Assembly: GCF_030811455.1 (NCBI RefSeq)
Contig: NZ_JAUSQU010000001.1
Coordinates: 2,604,001 to 2,668,000, forward strand
Direction of reading: 5' to 3'
DNA: 64,000 nt
Origin: Streptosporangium lutulentum
Lineage (GTDB): Bacteria; Actinomycetota; Actinomycetes; Streptosporangiales; Streptosporangiaceae
Made by a program: the position numbers and the translations under genes. Within the stretch, counting starts at the first letter, position 1. Each line of letters opens with the position of its first letter. The notes below the pieces were generated by a model. It was not told where the DNA came from and did no database searches. It saw nothing but the letters and a program-made list of their open reading frames with translations. This document shows positions 1 to 7,434 of the stretch, piece after piece.

Positions 1-1
1 G

Positions 2-541
2 GCCCTGGCGGCGGACCCGCTCTACGCGCATGGCGCCGCCGTGCTCGCCGACCGCCTGTCGGCCGGCCTGGACCAGGGCAATGCGATGATCAACGCGAAC
101 GCGGACCGGTTCGTGTGGGAGTGGTACGGCTCGCCGGAACGGCGTCAGAAGATGCGCCGCGACGCCAGGAGCGAGTTCCTGGCCGATATCCGCCGGCATC
201 CGGATTCGTATCTCGCAGCCGGCCTGCCACATCTTCCGCTGGCTGACGAAAGTGTCGACCTGGTGCTGTGTTCACACCTGCTGTTCACCTGGGCCGGGCG
301 CTTGGATCGGGAGTGGCACCGGACGGCGATCACGGAAATGAGCCGGGTCAGCCGGGGTGAGGTCAGAATCTTTCCCCTGGTCCGCCTGGGCGACGGTGAA
401 TCGGTCGACTTTTTTGACGCACTTCAGGCGGATCTGCGAGCTGAAGGGCTGGTGTGCGCGGTGCGCGAAGTCCCCTATGAGTTCCAGCGCGGCGCCGACC
501 ACATGCTGACCGTGGGTAAGGCGAAGGGCGGGCTCTTGTGA
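2..541 (+). CDS. SAM-dependent methyltransferase, C-terminal part (5' end outside window)
   Basis: The reading frame is open from the first bases of the window and ends at a TGA, giving 179 residues with no start, so this is the C-terminal part of a longer gene. It looks like a class I methyltransferase: 'LPLADESVDLVLCSHLLF' is the usual post-motif-III strand, followed by a helix ending in 'EMSRVSRGEVRIFPLV', as in small-molecule methyltransferases. The SAM-binding glycine loop would lie upstream of the window. Substrate unknown. It runs into a dispersed repeat at about 627. Confidence 0.7.
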   Translation, partial: ALAADPLYAHGAAVLADRLSAGLDQGNAMINANADRFVWEWYGSPERRQKMRRDARSEFLADIRRHPDSYLAAGLPHLPLADESVDLVLCSHLLFTWAGRLDREWHRTAITEMSRVSRGEVRIFPLVRLGDGESVDFFDALQADLRAEGLVCAVREVPYEFQRGADHMLTVGKAKGGLL

Positions 542-626
542 AGATCCCGGAGGATCCTGTCGATGAGGTATCGCGCCGCGGTGGCGAGTACCTCGAACAG
601 TCGAGCCGCTTTCACGACCTCGTGCG

Positions 627-1015
627 ACCGGTCGCATCCAGCGTGACCGGTCGCTTCTACGTCGTCTGCTGCGCCGTCCGGCCGTGAGTGCCGGCCGGAC
701 GGCTGGGGGAGGGCTTTCACGGTGCTGATGTCCGCGGGTGCTGGAGGAGTGCGCCAGGCCGTCACCGTGCTTGCCTTCCAGCGGGTACGGCTGATGACCG
801 GGGCAGGGGAGTGGAAGGTGACCTGACGACGGGGGAGTCTTCGGTGAGGATGCACGTGACCGAGTCGGCGTCGCCTGCGATCCGCAGGCTCTTGTCTCGG
901 AACGGGAGGGCGCCGTCGGGTTTCCTGTGGGTGCGGTGAACAAGACTCACTTATTGATCTACATTGTAAAGGCATCCGGTTGATTTCAAGATCATTTACA
1001 ATGGACTAAAGACTC
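627..1015 (+). repeat. Dispersed repeat R, copy 1
   Basis: About 390 bp between a methyltransferase tail and convergent genes. It matches, in the same orientation, 45781-46137 along most of its length (for example around 'GTCTGCTGCGCCGTCC' and 'GATCCGCAGGCTCTTGT') and 52371-52437 at its right end. The right end carries a perfect 9-bp inverted repeat, CATTGTAAA at 962-970 and TTTACAATG at 995-1003. No convincing protein is encoded: open frames on the two strands are not conserved as proteins between copies beyond what DNA identity forces. It is probably a decayed mobile element or its end. Confidence 0.7.
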
Positions 1016-1094
1016 AAAACCGGCCTGCTTGGCCGTCCGTTGTCACGGTGGGTTTCACGGCCGGTCCCGGCCGTCGCGACGTGCCGGTCGGAGA

Positions 1095-1556
1095 TCACCC
1101 TGTTTGCCCGGCGATCCATTCGATGAGCGGTGGTCTGACCGCGGCGCACAGTGGCTGTCCCTTGGCGTCGGTGAGGCGAAGTCGGGCGAGGAGCAGCCCG
1201 GAGCGTGTGGCGGCTTCGGCGGTGGCCGGGTCGATGGCGTCGATCATCAGCTTGGCTCGCCGGAACGGGGTGAAGGCGCCGGCCTCGTCCATGGTGCCCC
1301 ATGAGAGGTAGATGAATCGGTCTTCGGGGCGGCCCTGAATGTAGGGGCCCTTGAGGTCGACGCCCGACGGGGTGGTGGTCGCGGCGCACTCCAGTGTCCA
1401 GGTCGCCGACGTGGCGCCGCCGGGCTGCGGGTCGAGTAGGTCCTTCGTGCGGTCTCGGTGTTGGACCGCGACGTGGATGCCGGTGTAGCCGGGGAAACCA
1501 GGGGCGGTGGCGCAGCTGTGCCCCGGCAGGTCGAAGGCCTCGATCTGGATCTGCAT
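1095..1556 (-). CDS. DUF5990-like family protein
   Basis: 153 residues starting 'MQIQIEAFDLPG', with a GGGAGGAAG ribosome site about 9 bases upstream. The start, the central 'GPYIQGRPEDRFIYLSWG' and the spacing look like the small DUF5990 family of actinobacteria, whose function is unknown. No signal peptide or membrane segment. It follows the tetR-like gene on the same strand after about 170 bp and may be read with it. Family assignment is from memory of the pattern. Confidence 0.6.
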   Translation of the reverse strand: MQIQIEAFDLPGHSCATAPGFPGYTGIHVAVQHRDRTKDLLDPQPGGATSATWTLECAATTTPSGVDLKGPYIQGRPEDRFIYLSWGTMDEAGAFTPFRRAKLMIDAIDPATAEAATRSGLLLARLRLTDAKGQPLCAAVRPPLIEWIAGQTG

Positions 1557-1724
1557 GGGGCCATCTTCCTCCCAAGGGGGCCTTTGGTCGTATCCGAGTC
1601 CCGGAGGCGACCCCTGAGGCGTGGAACTGTCGGATGGCCTCGGCGACGGTGTGCGCGGGGGCCGCCGGGCCGAGCACGGGAGGCCCGATCTTCGCGCCAG
1701 GTCCGGGGCGGTCGCGTCCGAGCG

Positions 1725-2414
1725 TCACGCCGGCCGGGCGAGTTTGGCGGCCACGGCGTCGAGGACCCAGTCCAGGCCGGTCGCGAAGGACGTCTCGGCG
1801 TCCACCTCCGTGCCGTCGTGCACGACCTTGGCCAGCATCGGGAAGCGGCCCGTGGCCAGGATCCTGCTCACATGCGGGCCGTGGGCGCGCTGCCAGTCGC
1901 GCTCGGACAGGCCCGTGGCACGCTCGGCCCGCAGGTTCGCGATCTCGCGCCTGATCGCGCCGATGAAGTAGGCGCTGACGGTCTCCACGGCGCGCAGGAC
2001 GGTGTCGAGGTCGGCGAGGCCGTCGAGGGCGGCCAGCGTGGTCTCGGTCACGGCGAGGGCGTTCGGGCCCAGGGCCGGACGGCCGCCGAGCAGGTCGGCC
2101 AGCCATTCGTGGCGGAGGGTGGCCTGCCTGGTGCGGTGGGCGTGGATACGCAGTGCCTCCCGCCAGTCGCCGGGCCGCTCCTCGGGGAGGATCTCGGCGT
2201 GGACCTCGTCCACCATGAGGTCGAACAGTTCCTCCTTGGTGGAGATGTATCCGTACAGCCGCATAGGGCCGGCGTCCAGCCGGGCGGCGACTTTGCGCAA
2301 CGACACCGCCTCCAGCCCGCCCTCGTCGGCCAGCGCGATGGCGGCGGCGACGATTCGCTCCCGGTCGAGCGGCACGGGGCGAGTCGGCGGCTCGGGCCGG
2401 TCCCACACAGTCAT
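1725..2414 (-). CDS. TetR family repressor (TetR_C_1 type)
   Basis: 229 residues. The N-terminal HTH (about 17-62, 'RERIVAAAIALADEGGLEAV' then 'LRKVAARLDAGPMRLYGYI') is typical of TetR. The rest matches the tetracycline-repressor-like C-terminal ligand domain. It is divergent from a TetX-like flavin monooxygenase with only 53 bp between starts, the classic layout for a repressor controlling itself and a drug-modifying enzyme. Candidate operators lie in the gap. The ligand is unknown but probably an aromatic drug-like compound. Confidence 0.88.
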   Translation of the reverse strand: MTVWDRPEPPTRPVPLDRERIVAAAIALADEGGLEAVSLRKVAARLDAGPMRLYGYISTKEELFDLMVDEVHAEILPEERPGDWREALRIHAHRTRQATLRHEWLADLLGGRPALGPNALAVTETTLAALDGLADLDTVLRAVETVSAYFIGAIRREIANLRAERATGLSERDWQRAHGPHVSRILATGRFPMLAKVVHDGTEVDAETSFATGLDWVLDAVAAKLARPA

Positions 2415-2418
2415 GGTT

Positions 2419-2465
2419 GCATCGTACTGTTGCGATACATCGTCATAGTAAAATACAGTGTATCG
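2419..2465. promoter_or_regulatory. Candidate TetR operators between tetR and the monooxygenase
   Basis: Two overlapping symmetric elements fill the divergent gap: a 20-bp imperfect palindrome GCATCGTACTGTTGCGATAC at 2419-2438 (one mismatch in 6-bp arms), and CGATACA at 2433-2439 facing TGTATCG at 2459-2465. The perfect odd palindrome ATACAGTGTAT sits at 2453-2463. The gap is unusually AT-rich for this genome. Binding is inferred from position and symmetry. Confidence 0.6.
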
Positions 2466-2467
2466 AC

Positions 2468-3643
2468 ATGAGACATCGTATCGCCGTAATCGGAGGCGGC
2501 CCCGCCGGCCTCACCTTCGCCCGCGTCCTGCACCGCCACGGTCACCCCGTCACCGTCCTCGAACGCGATCCCTCCCCCGACGCCCGTCCCCCGGGCGGCA
2601 CGCTCGATCTGCACGAAGGGATGGGCCAGCTCGCGCTGGACAAGGCGGGGCTGCTGGCGGAGTTCCAGGCGCTGTCCCGCCCCGAGGGGCAGGCCATGCG
2701 CATCCTGGGCACGGACGGGACCGTCCTCCGCGACTGGCGACCCCGTCCGGGTGAACCGGCCCATCCCGAAGTCGACCGCGGGCAACTCCGTGACCTGCTG
2801 CTCGGCCCCCTCGACGTTCAGTGGGGGCGGGACGTGACGGAGGTGGTGCCGGGGACCCGGGACGGCGTGCTGGTCCGCTTCGCGGACGGGCGGCAGGAGA
2901 CGTTCGACCTCGTGATCGGCGCGGACGGCGCCTGGTCCCGGGTCCGTCCGGCAGTCTCGTCGGTGACGCCGCATTACACCGGCGTCACCTCGGTCGAGAC
3001 CTCCCTGGACGACGTCGACATCCGCCACCCCGACCTCGCCCGGCTGATCGGCGACGGTTCCATGGCCGTGTACGGCGTGAACCGCTCCCTCGTCGCCCAG
3101 CGCAACAGCGGCGGCCACGTCAAGGTGTACGCCAAGTTCCGCGCGCCGCTGGACTGGCACACGAACCTGGACCGGCATATGGACCTGAACCGGCGCGCGG
3201 GCCTGGACGCAGGCCTGGACGCGGGCCTGGACCTGGCCGACGTCGAGGCCGTGCGATCAAGCCTGCTGGCCCTGTTCGACGGCTGGGCCGCTCCCGTCCT
3301 CAACCTCCTCCGCCACGGCACCGCTTTCGTCCACCGCCCCTTCTACGTCCTGCCCGTGTCCCACACCTGGGCCCACGTCCCCGGGGTGACGCTCCTGGGC
3401 GACGCCGCCCACCTGATGCCCCCGTTGGGGGCGGGCGCGAACCTCGCGATGCTGGAGGGCGCCGAACTCGCCGAGTCCGTCGCCGCCGGCCCTGGCGATC
3501 TGGACGAGGTCGTCCGCGCCTTCGAGGAACGGATGTGGGCACGGGCCGGCAAGTGGGCGAAGATCACGACGGCCGGTCTGGAACGCCTCGTGAGCCCGGA
3601 CCCCACCGAAGCCCTCGCCCTCTTCGACGAAGTTCAGCCATGA
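2468..3643 (+). CDS. FAD-dependent monooxygenase, TetX-like
   Basis: 391 residues. The start is placed at the ATG at 2468 because 'MRHRIAVIGGGPAGL' begins the Rossmann GxGxxG; an in-frame ATG 51 bases upstream would lie in the operator. The second FAD motif, 'LLGDAAHLMPPLGAGANLAM', is present about three quarters along. The family (TetX, class A flavoprotein hydroxylases) uses NADPH and oxygen to hydroxylate aromatic or tetracycline-like substrates, so this is a candidate self-protection enzyme. Around 3200-3235 a 12-bp DNA unit is repeated three times, giving 'AGLDAGLDAGLD', an unusual insertion before the C-terminal domain. The 3' end overlaps a transposase fragment in another frame. Confidence 0.87.
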   Translation: MRHRIAVIGGGPAGLTFARVLHRHGHPVTVLERDPSPDARPPGGTLDLHEGMGQLALDKAGLLAEFQALSRPEGQAMRILGTDGTVLRDWRPRPGEPAHPEVDRGQLRDLLLGPLDVQWGRDVTEVVPGTRDGVLVRFADGRQETFDLVIGADGAWSRVRPAVSSVTPHYTGVTSVETSLDDVDIRHPDLARLIGDGSMAVYGVNRSLVAQRNSGGHVKVYAKFRAPLDWHTNLDRHMDLNRRAGLDAGLDAGLDLADVEAVRSSLLALFDGWAAPVLNLLRHGTAFVHRPFYVLPVSHTWAHVPGVTLLGDAAHLMPPLGAGANLAMLEGAELAESVAAGPGDLDEVVRAFEERMWARAGKWAKITTAGLERLVSPDPTEALALFDEVQP

Positions 3644-3731
3644 CGAGGACGTCGCTCCCGTCTCTCCGCTCAAGCACGCCAACCTCAACCGCCTGGGCCG
3701 CTACAGCTTCACGGTGGGTGGGCGTCGTTGA
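3633..3731 (+). pseudogene. Tn3-family transposase C-terminal remnant
   Basis: An open frame of about 32 codons reads 'DEDVAPVSPLKHANLNRLGR' then 'YSFTV' and stops at 3729-3731. 'LSPLKHxNLNxLGRYSF' is a signature of the C-terminus of Tn3-family TnpA. Nothing upstream in this frame continues it; the flavin monooxygenase overlaps its first bases. It is a leftover of a lost transposon. Confidence 0.7.
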
Positions 3732-3732
3732 G

Positions 3733-4581
3733 TTACTCGCGTACCTGGGCGTTCACCGGGGGATGCGCGTCATCGCTGTCCGCGCCCAGGCCTGCGAGCA
3801 GGCGCAGCCCGTCCTCGGCGGGGCTTCCGGGGGCCGCGGACAGAACCAGCAGCTCCATGCCTGTTTCATTCGGTAGTGCGAAGTTCTCCTGGTGCAGTTC
3901 CAGCAGTCCGACCAGCGGGTGCCGGTACGCCTTGCGTCCGTGTGCGCGGGCGCGCACGTCCGCGCGGGCCCAGAGGCGGCGGAAGCGCTCGCTGCCCATT
4001 GCCAGCTCACCGATGAGCGAGGCCAGACGGGGGTCCTCGGGGTATTTGCCGGCGGCCAGGCGCAGGTGCCCGACCACGTCGAGGGTGCATTTTTCCCAGT
4101 CCGCGTAAAGGCCGCGCTCGGCCTCCTCAAGGAAGATGTGCCGGGCGGTGTTCAGGCCCGGCATCGGCCGGCCGAAGAGGAGCCCGGCGAGGCGGTTCCC
4201 TGCGAGCACGTCCAGGCGGTGGTCCATGATCAGCGCGGGTGCGTCGGCGACCAGGTCGAGGACGCGCAGCAGCTCCGGCCGGACCCGCCCGCCCGGCGCC
4301 TTCGCGCGGCGGCGGCGCTGCCGGGCGAGCCGGTAGAGGTGCCCGCGTTCGGTCTCGTCGAGGCCGAGGACGCGGGCGAGCGCGTCGAGGACCTGCTCGG
4401 AGGGCTGGGTCGCGCGGCCTTGCTCCAGGCGTACGTAGTAGTCGACGCTGACTCCGGACAGGTGCGCGACCTCTTCGCGGCGCAGCCCTTCGACCCGGCG
4501 GCGGCTGTCGACGGGGATGCCGGCGGCCGCCGGGTCGACCCTGGAACGCCGGGTCCGCAGAAAGCCCGCAAGATCGTCCAT
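3733..4581 (-). CDS. XRE-type HTH regulator with MmyB-like ligand domain
   Basis: 282 residues. An N-terminal helix-turn-helix (about 5-75, 'RREEVAHLSGVSVDYYVRLE') is followed by the MmyB-like ligand-binding domain ('DHRLDVLAGNRLAGLLFG', 'LRLAAGKYPEDPRLASLIGE'). This actinobacterial family usually sits beside a short-chain dehydrogenase or quinone reductase gene and regulates it, and here it is divergent from a flavodoxin-fold quinone reductase with 138 bp between starts. The ligand is unknown. Confidence 0.9.
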   Translation of the reverse strand: MDDLAGFLRTRRSRVDPAAAGIPVDSRRRVEGLRREEVAHLSGVSVDYYVRLEQGRATQPSEQVLDALARVLGLDETERGHLYRLARQRRRRAKAPGGRVRPELLRVLDLVADAPALIMDHRLDVLAGNRLAGLLFGRPMPGLNTARHIFLEEAERGLYADWEKCTLDVVGHLRLAAGKYPEDPRLASLIGELAMGSERFRRLWARADVRARAHGRKAYRHPLVGLLELHQENFALPNETGMELLVLSAAPGSPAEDGLRLLAGLGADSDDAHPPVNAQVRE

Positions 4582-4719
4582 GTTCCCAGTATGGCATCGG
4601 TGGTGCAGGTGAAGGTGGCCCTGCCATTACCAGGAAGTCCCGTCCGATGGAAGAGGCGTCCCTGAACGCCGGGCGCCGCGGCTCCCAGAATCGAAGGCAT
4701 CCGATCCGAAGGAGTTCCC

Positions 4720-5499
4720 ATGAAAACGCTGATCGTCTACGCCCACCCGGAGCCGAAGTCGCTCAACGGCTCACTGAAGGACCTCGCGGTGTCAACATTG
4801 GAGACCGCCGGGCACGAGGTACGGGTGAGCGATCTGTACGCGATGAACTGGAAGGCGGTCGTGGACGCCGCGGACTACGGCCCCGACGCCTCAAGTCCGC
4901 TGAAGGTCGCCCTGGACTCGGGCCGGGCCTTCGACGCCGGGACGCTCACCCCGGACGTCCTCGCCGAGCAGGAGAAGCTGCTGTGGGCCGACACGATCAT
5001 CTTCCAGTTCCCGCTGTGGTGGTACACGATGCCCGCGATCCTCAAAGGCTGGGTTGACCGGGTGTTCACCTACCATTTCGCGTACGGCGTCGGCGAGCAC
5101 AGCGACACCAGGTACGGCGAGCGCTTCGGCGAAGGCACCCTCGCGGGCAGGAAGGCTCTGCTGTCGGTGACCGCCGGCGGCCCGGAGTCGCATTACGCCG
5201 CTCGCGGGATCAACGGCCCCATCGACGATCTGCTGTTCCCGATCCACCACGGCATCCTCTATTACCCGGGCATCGAGGTGCTGCCGCCGTTCGTGCTGTA
5301 CGGCACCGACCGGATGACCGGCGAGGACTACACGGACGTCGCCAAGGCCTGGGAGCAGCGCCTGCTCACTCTGGAGTCGACCGAGCCGATCGCGTTCCGG
5401 CGGCAGAACTTCGGTGACTACGAGATCCCCTCACTGCACCTGAAGGAGGGACTGGAGCCCGCGGGCCGTACGGGGTTCGGGCTGCACGTGCGCGGCTGA
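4720..5499 (+). CDS. NAD(P)H:quinone oxidoreductase, flavodoxin fold
   Basis: 259 residues with a GAAGGAG ribosome site seven bases before the ATG. 'MKTLIVYAHPEPKSLNGSL' is the FMN/FAD phosphate loop of the NQO/MdaB family. 'FQFPLWWYTMPAILKGWVDR' is the conserved WYxxPxxLKGWxDR segment near the isoalloxazine. The family performs two-electron reduction of quinones and other electrophiles in the cytosol. The divergent XRE/MmyB-like gene is the likely regulator. Confidence 0.9.
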   Translation: MKTLIVYAHPEPKSLNGSLKDLAVSTLETAGHEVRVSDLYAMNWKAVVDAADYGPDASSPLKVALDSGRAFDAGTLTPDVLAEQEKLLWADTIIFQFPLWWYTMPAILKGWVDRVFTYHFAYGVGEHSDTRYGERFGEGTLAGRKALLSVTAGGPESHYAARGINGPIDDLLFPIHHGILYYPGIEVLPPFVLYGTDRMTGEDYTDVAKAWEQRLLTLESTEPIAFRRQNFGDYEIPSLHLKEGLEPAGRTGFGLHVRG

Positions 5500-5610
5500 C
5501 CGCCGGCGATGGACAGGACGCGGATGCCGGAGTGGGAGATCACCGGGGTCCACCCGGGCGACGCCGCCGCGGGAATCACCGCTGCGGCGTCGGCCGGCAC
5601 CAATATGCTG

Positions 5611-5640
5611 ACCGACGTGCACCGACGTGCACCGACGTGC
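5611..5640 (+). repeat. Three perfect tandem copies of a 10-bp unit
   Basis: ACCGACGTGC occurs three times without change in the 379-bp stretch between the quinone reductase (ends 5499) and sigK. Apart from this and the promoter at 5808-5836 I see no gene in 5500-5878; a frame through 5690-5770 is open but resembles nothing I know. A period of 10 is not a codon multiple, so copy-number change would shift any frame. Confidence 0.85.
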
Positions 5641-5807
5641 TTCGAGCAGGCGTCACCCGTCTTCGGCCCGGCGGATCCGAGCCCCCGGACGAAGAGGATT
5701 TCAAGGCGGACCTGGAGGACCGATTCCGGGGGATCCTCGAGAAACGCCGCCGGCGGCACCGACCGGCCCGGCGAGCACCCGGGCTTTTGACCGATCCCGA
5801 TGGCGGT

Positions 5808-5836
5808 GACCAATCCACACGCCGCACCGCTCCGAA
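5808..5836 (+). promoter_or_regulatory. Putative SigK-dependent promoter of sigK-rskA
   Basis: GACCAATCC at 5808-5816, 12 bp, then GCTCCGAA at 5829-5836. The same arrangement, GACCAGTCC-N12-GCTCCGAA, occurs at 7398-7426 before the molybdoenzyme gene. It resembles the mycobacterial SigK consensus (-35 CCATCC, -10 CGAAT type). Transcription would begin near 5843, where an in-frame GTG lies. Autoregulation is inferred. Confidence 0.65.
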
Positions 5837-5878
5837 AGAACGGTGGAACGCGTTTTGCGCGCACGGCAGGGAGAACGC

Positions 5879-6472
5879 ATGGAGCCTCAACAGGTGCTGG
5901 GATTCGCGGAGGGCCACAATTTCGCCCACAGCGGGCTGGAAGACCTGCTTGAACACGTGGCGCGAGGAGATCGCGCCGCCTTCGCACGGGCCTACGACCT
6001 GATCGCCGGCCCCGTCTACGGGCTGGTCTTGCGTGTGTTGCGCGACCCCGCGCAGAGTGAAGAGGTCGCCCAAGAGGTCCTCCTCGAGGTGTGGCACAAA
6101 GCCTCCCGCTACGAACGCGTCCGCGGCTCGGCGATGGCCTGGGTCATGACGATCGCCCACCGCCGTGCCGTCGACCGCGTCCGCGCCGCCCAAACCGCCG
6201 TCGACCGCGAGGACCGCGTGGCCAGGCTGGAAGTACACCACCCTTTCGACGAGGTCGCCGAGTCGGTGCAGGGCCGCCTGGAACGCGAACGGCTGCGCCG
6301 CTGCCTCGACGGGCTCACCGAACTGCAGCGCCAATCCGTCACCTTCGCCTATTACGGCGGATACTCCTACCGTGAGGTCGCCGAACTGCTGAAGGTACCG
6401 CTGGGGACAGTGAAGACCCGAATGCGTGACGGGCTGATCCGCATGCGTGACTGCCTGGGGGTGGAACGATGA
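5879..6472 (+). CDS. sigK: ECF RNA polymerase sigma factor SigK
   Basis: 197 residues from the ATG at 5879, chosen for its AGGGAG ribosome site; a GTG at 5843, right at the predicted transcription start, would give a 209-residue leaderless alternative. Region 2 ('VLRDPAQSEEVAQEVLLEVW', 'AMAWVMTIAHRRAVDRVR') and region 4 ('ELQRQSVTFAYYGGYSYREV', 'GTVKTRMRDGLIRMRDCLG') are complete and close to SigK of mycobacteria. It overlaps rskA by 4 bp. SigK is held by RskA and released by regulated proteolysis. The likely regulon here is this operon, the molybdoenzyme and the fasciclin lipoprotein. Confidence 0.93.
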   Translation: MEPQQVLGFAEGHNFAHSGLEDLLEHVARGDRAAFARAYDLIAGPVYGLVLRVLRDPAQSEEVAQEVLLEVWHKASRYERVRGSAMAWVMTIAHRRAVDRVRAAQTAVDREDRVARLEVHHPFDEVAESVQGRLERERLRRCLDGLTELQRQSVTFAYYGGYSYREVAELLKVPLGTVKTRMRDGLIRMRDCLGVER

Positions 6473-7221
6473 ACGACGCAAAGAACGACCGCGACCCGCA
6501 CACGCTGGCCGGCGCCTACGTCTTGGACGCCATCGACGTCCCCGCCGACCAGCTGCGCTTCGAAGAGCACCTGGGCCGCTGCGCCGAATGCGCCCAGGAG
6601 GTGCGCGGCTTGTCCGAGACCGCCGCCAGGCTCGGCCAGGCCACGGCCGCCGAGGCGCCGCCGGGACTGCGCGAGCGGGTGATGGCCCAGATCGGTCACG
6701 TCCGTCAGCTGCCGCCCGTCTTCGCGCATGCGCCCGGCGCGAAGAGCAGAGCCCGGTGGTGGCCCCGCCTGGCGGCGGGCCTGGCCGTCGCCGGCCTGGC
6801 CGCCGCCGTGCTGCTGGGCCTGGTCACCGTCCGCGCCCAGGACCAGCTGGAGCAGATCCAGCGACGCGACCGGCAGATCTCCGCCGTCCTGGCCGCACCC
6901 GACGCCCGCATCCTCACCGCGACCGCGCACCAGGGTGGCGCCGCCACCGTGGTGGTCTCCCGCGCCGAAGGCGAGCTGGTGTTCCTGTCCAGGGGGCTGG
7001 CCGCGCTGCCCGACAACAGCACCTACCAGCTGTGGCAGATCGGACCTGCGGGCATCCGCTCGGCCGCTCTGATGCGCCCCGACGACTTCGGACACACCCC
7101 GCCCATCGTCACCACCCGGGCCGGCGCTTCCACCCAGCTCGGCGTCACCGTCGAACCCGAAGGCGGCTCGACGCAGCCCACCACTCAGCCGCTGCTCCTG
7201 ATTGATCTGCCCGCCGCCTGA
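6469..7221 (+). CDS. rskA: Anti-sigma-K factor RskA
   Basis: 250 residues, starting in the ATGA overlap with sigK. The N-terminal cytoplasmic anti-sigma domain carries the zinc-type pattern H34-x3-C38-x2-C41. One transmembrane helix ('LAAGLAVAGLAAAVLLGLV', about 99-120) leads to an extracytoplasmic RskA C-terminal domain ('NSTYQLWQIGPAGIRSAAL'). The layout is that of M. tuberculosis RskA, which binds SigK at the membrane until site-1/site-2 proteolysis frees it. Confidence 0.93.
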   Translation: MNDAKNDRDPHTLAGAYVLDAIDVPADQLRFEEHLGRCAECAQEVRGLSETAARLGQATAAEAPPGLRERVMAQIGHVRQLPPVFAHAPGAKSRARWWPRLAAGLAVAGLAAAVLLGLVTVRAQDQLEQIQRRDRQISAVLAAPDARILTATAHQGGAATVVVSRAEGELVFLSRGLAALPDNSTYQLWQIGPAGIRSAALMRPDDFGHTPPIVTTRAGASTQLGVTVEPEGGSTQPTTQPLLLIDLPAA

Positions 7222-7238
7222 ACCACGACGGCAACACG

Positions 7239-7281
7239 ACGCGGCCCACCCCGACAGGTTTTCCGGCGGGGCGGGCCGCGT
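7239..7281 (+). terminator. Stem-loop after rskA
   Basis: A 15-bp inverted repeat (7239-7253 and 7267-7281, one mismatch) with a 13-base loop starts 17 bases after the rskA stop. There is no T run, as is common for terminator-like hairpins in high-GC actinobacteria. It separates sigK-rskA from the molybdoenzyme, which has its own promoter. Confidence 0.6.
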
Positions 7282-7397
7282 GCTGTCAGCTGGGGCCGCC
7301 GCTCGTGCTCATGTCCGCGCCCACGCCGCCTTGCGCCAGGGCGAACATGAGATCGCCCGATACCGCGACCCCACGGGAAAAAATTTCCGCTGACCGC

Positions 7398-7426
7398 GAC
7401 CAGTCCGATCGGTGAATCGCTCCGAA
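7398..7426 (+). promoter_or_regulatory. Putative SigK-dependent promoter of the molybdoenzyme gene
   Basis: GACCAGTCC (7398-7406), 12 bp, GCTCCGAA (7419-7426): the same two blocks and spacing as upstream of sigK. The -10 block ends eight bases before the GTG start at 7435, so the transcript would be leaderless or nearly so; no ribosome site is visible. Confidence 0.65.
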
Positions 7427-7434
7427 GACCCTGT

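Noticed and set aside
272..943. Minus-strand protein in repeat R
   Set aside because: Similarity to the equivalent frame in copy 2 follows from DNA identity, and the copies differ by frame-breaking changes; composition is non-protein-like.
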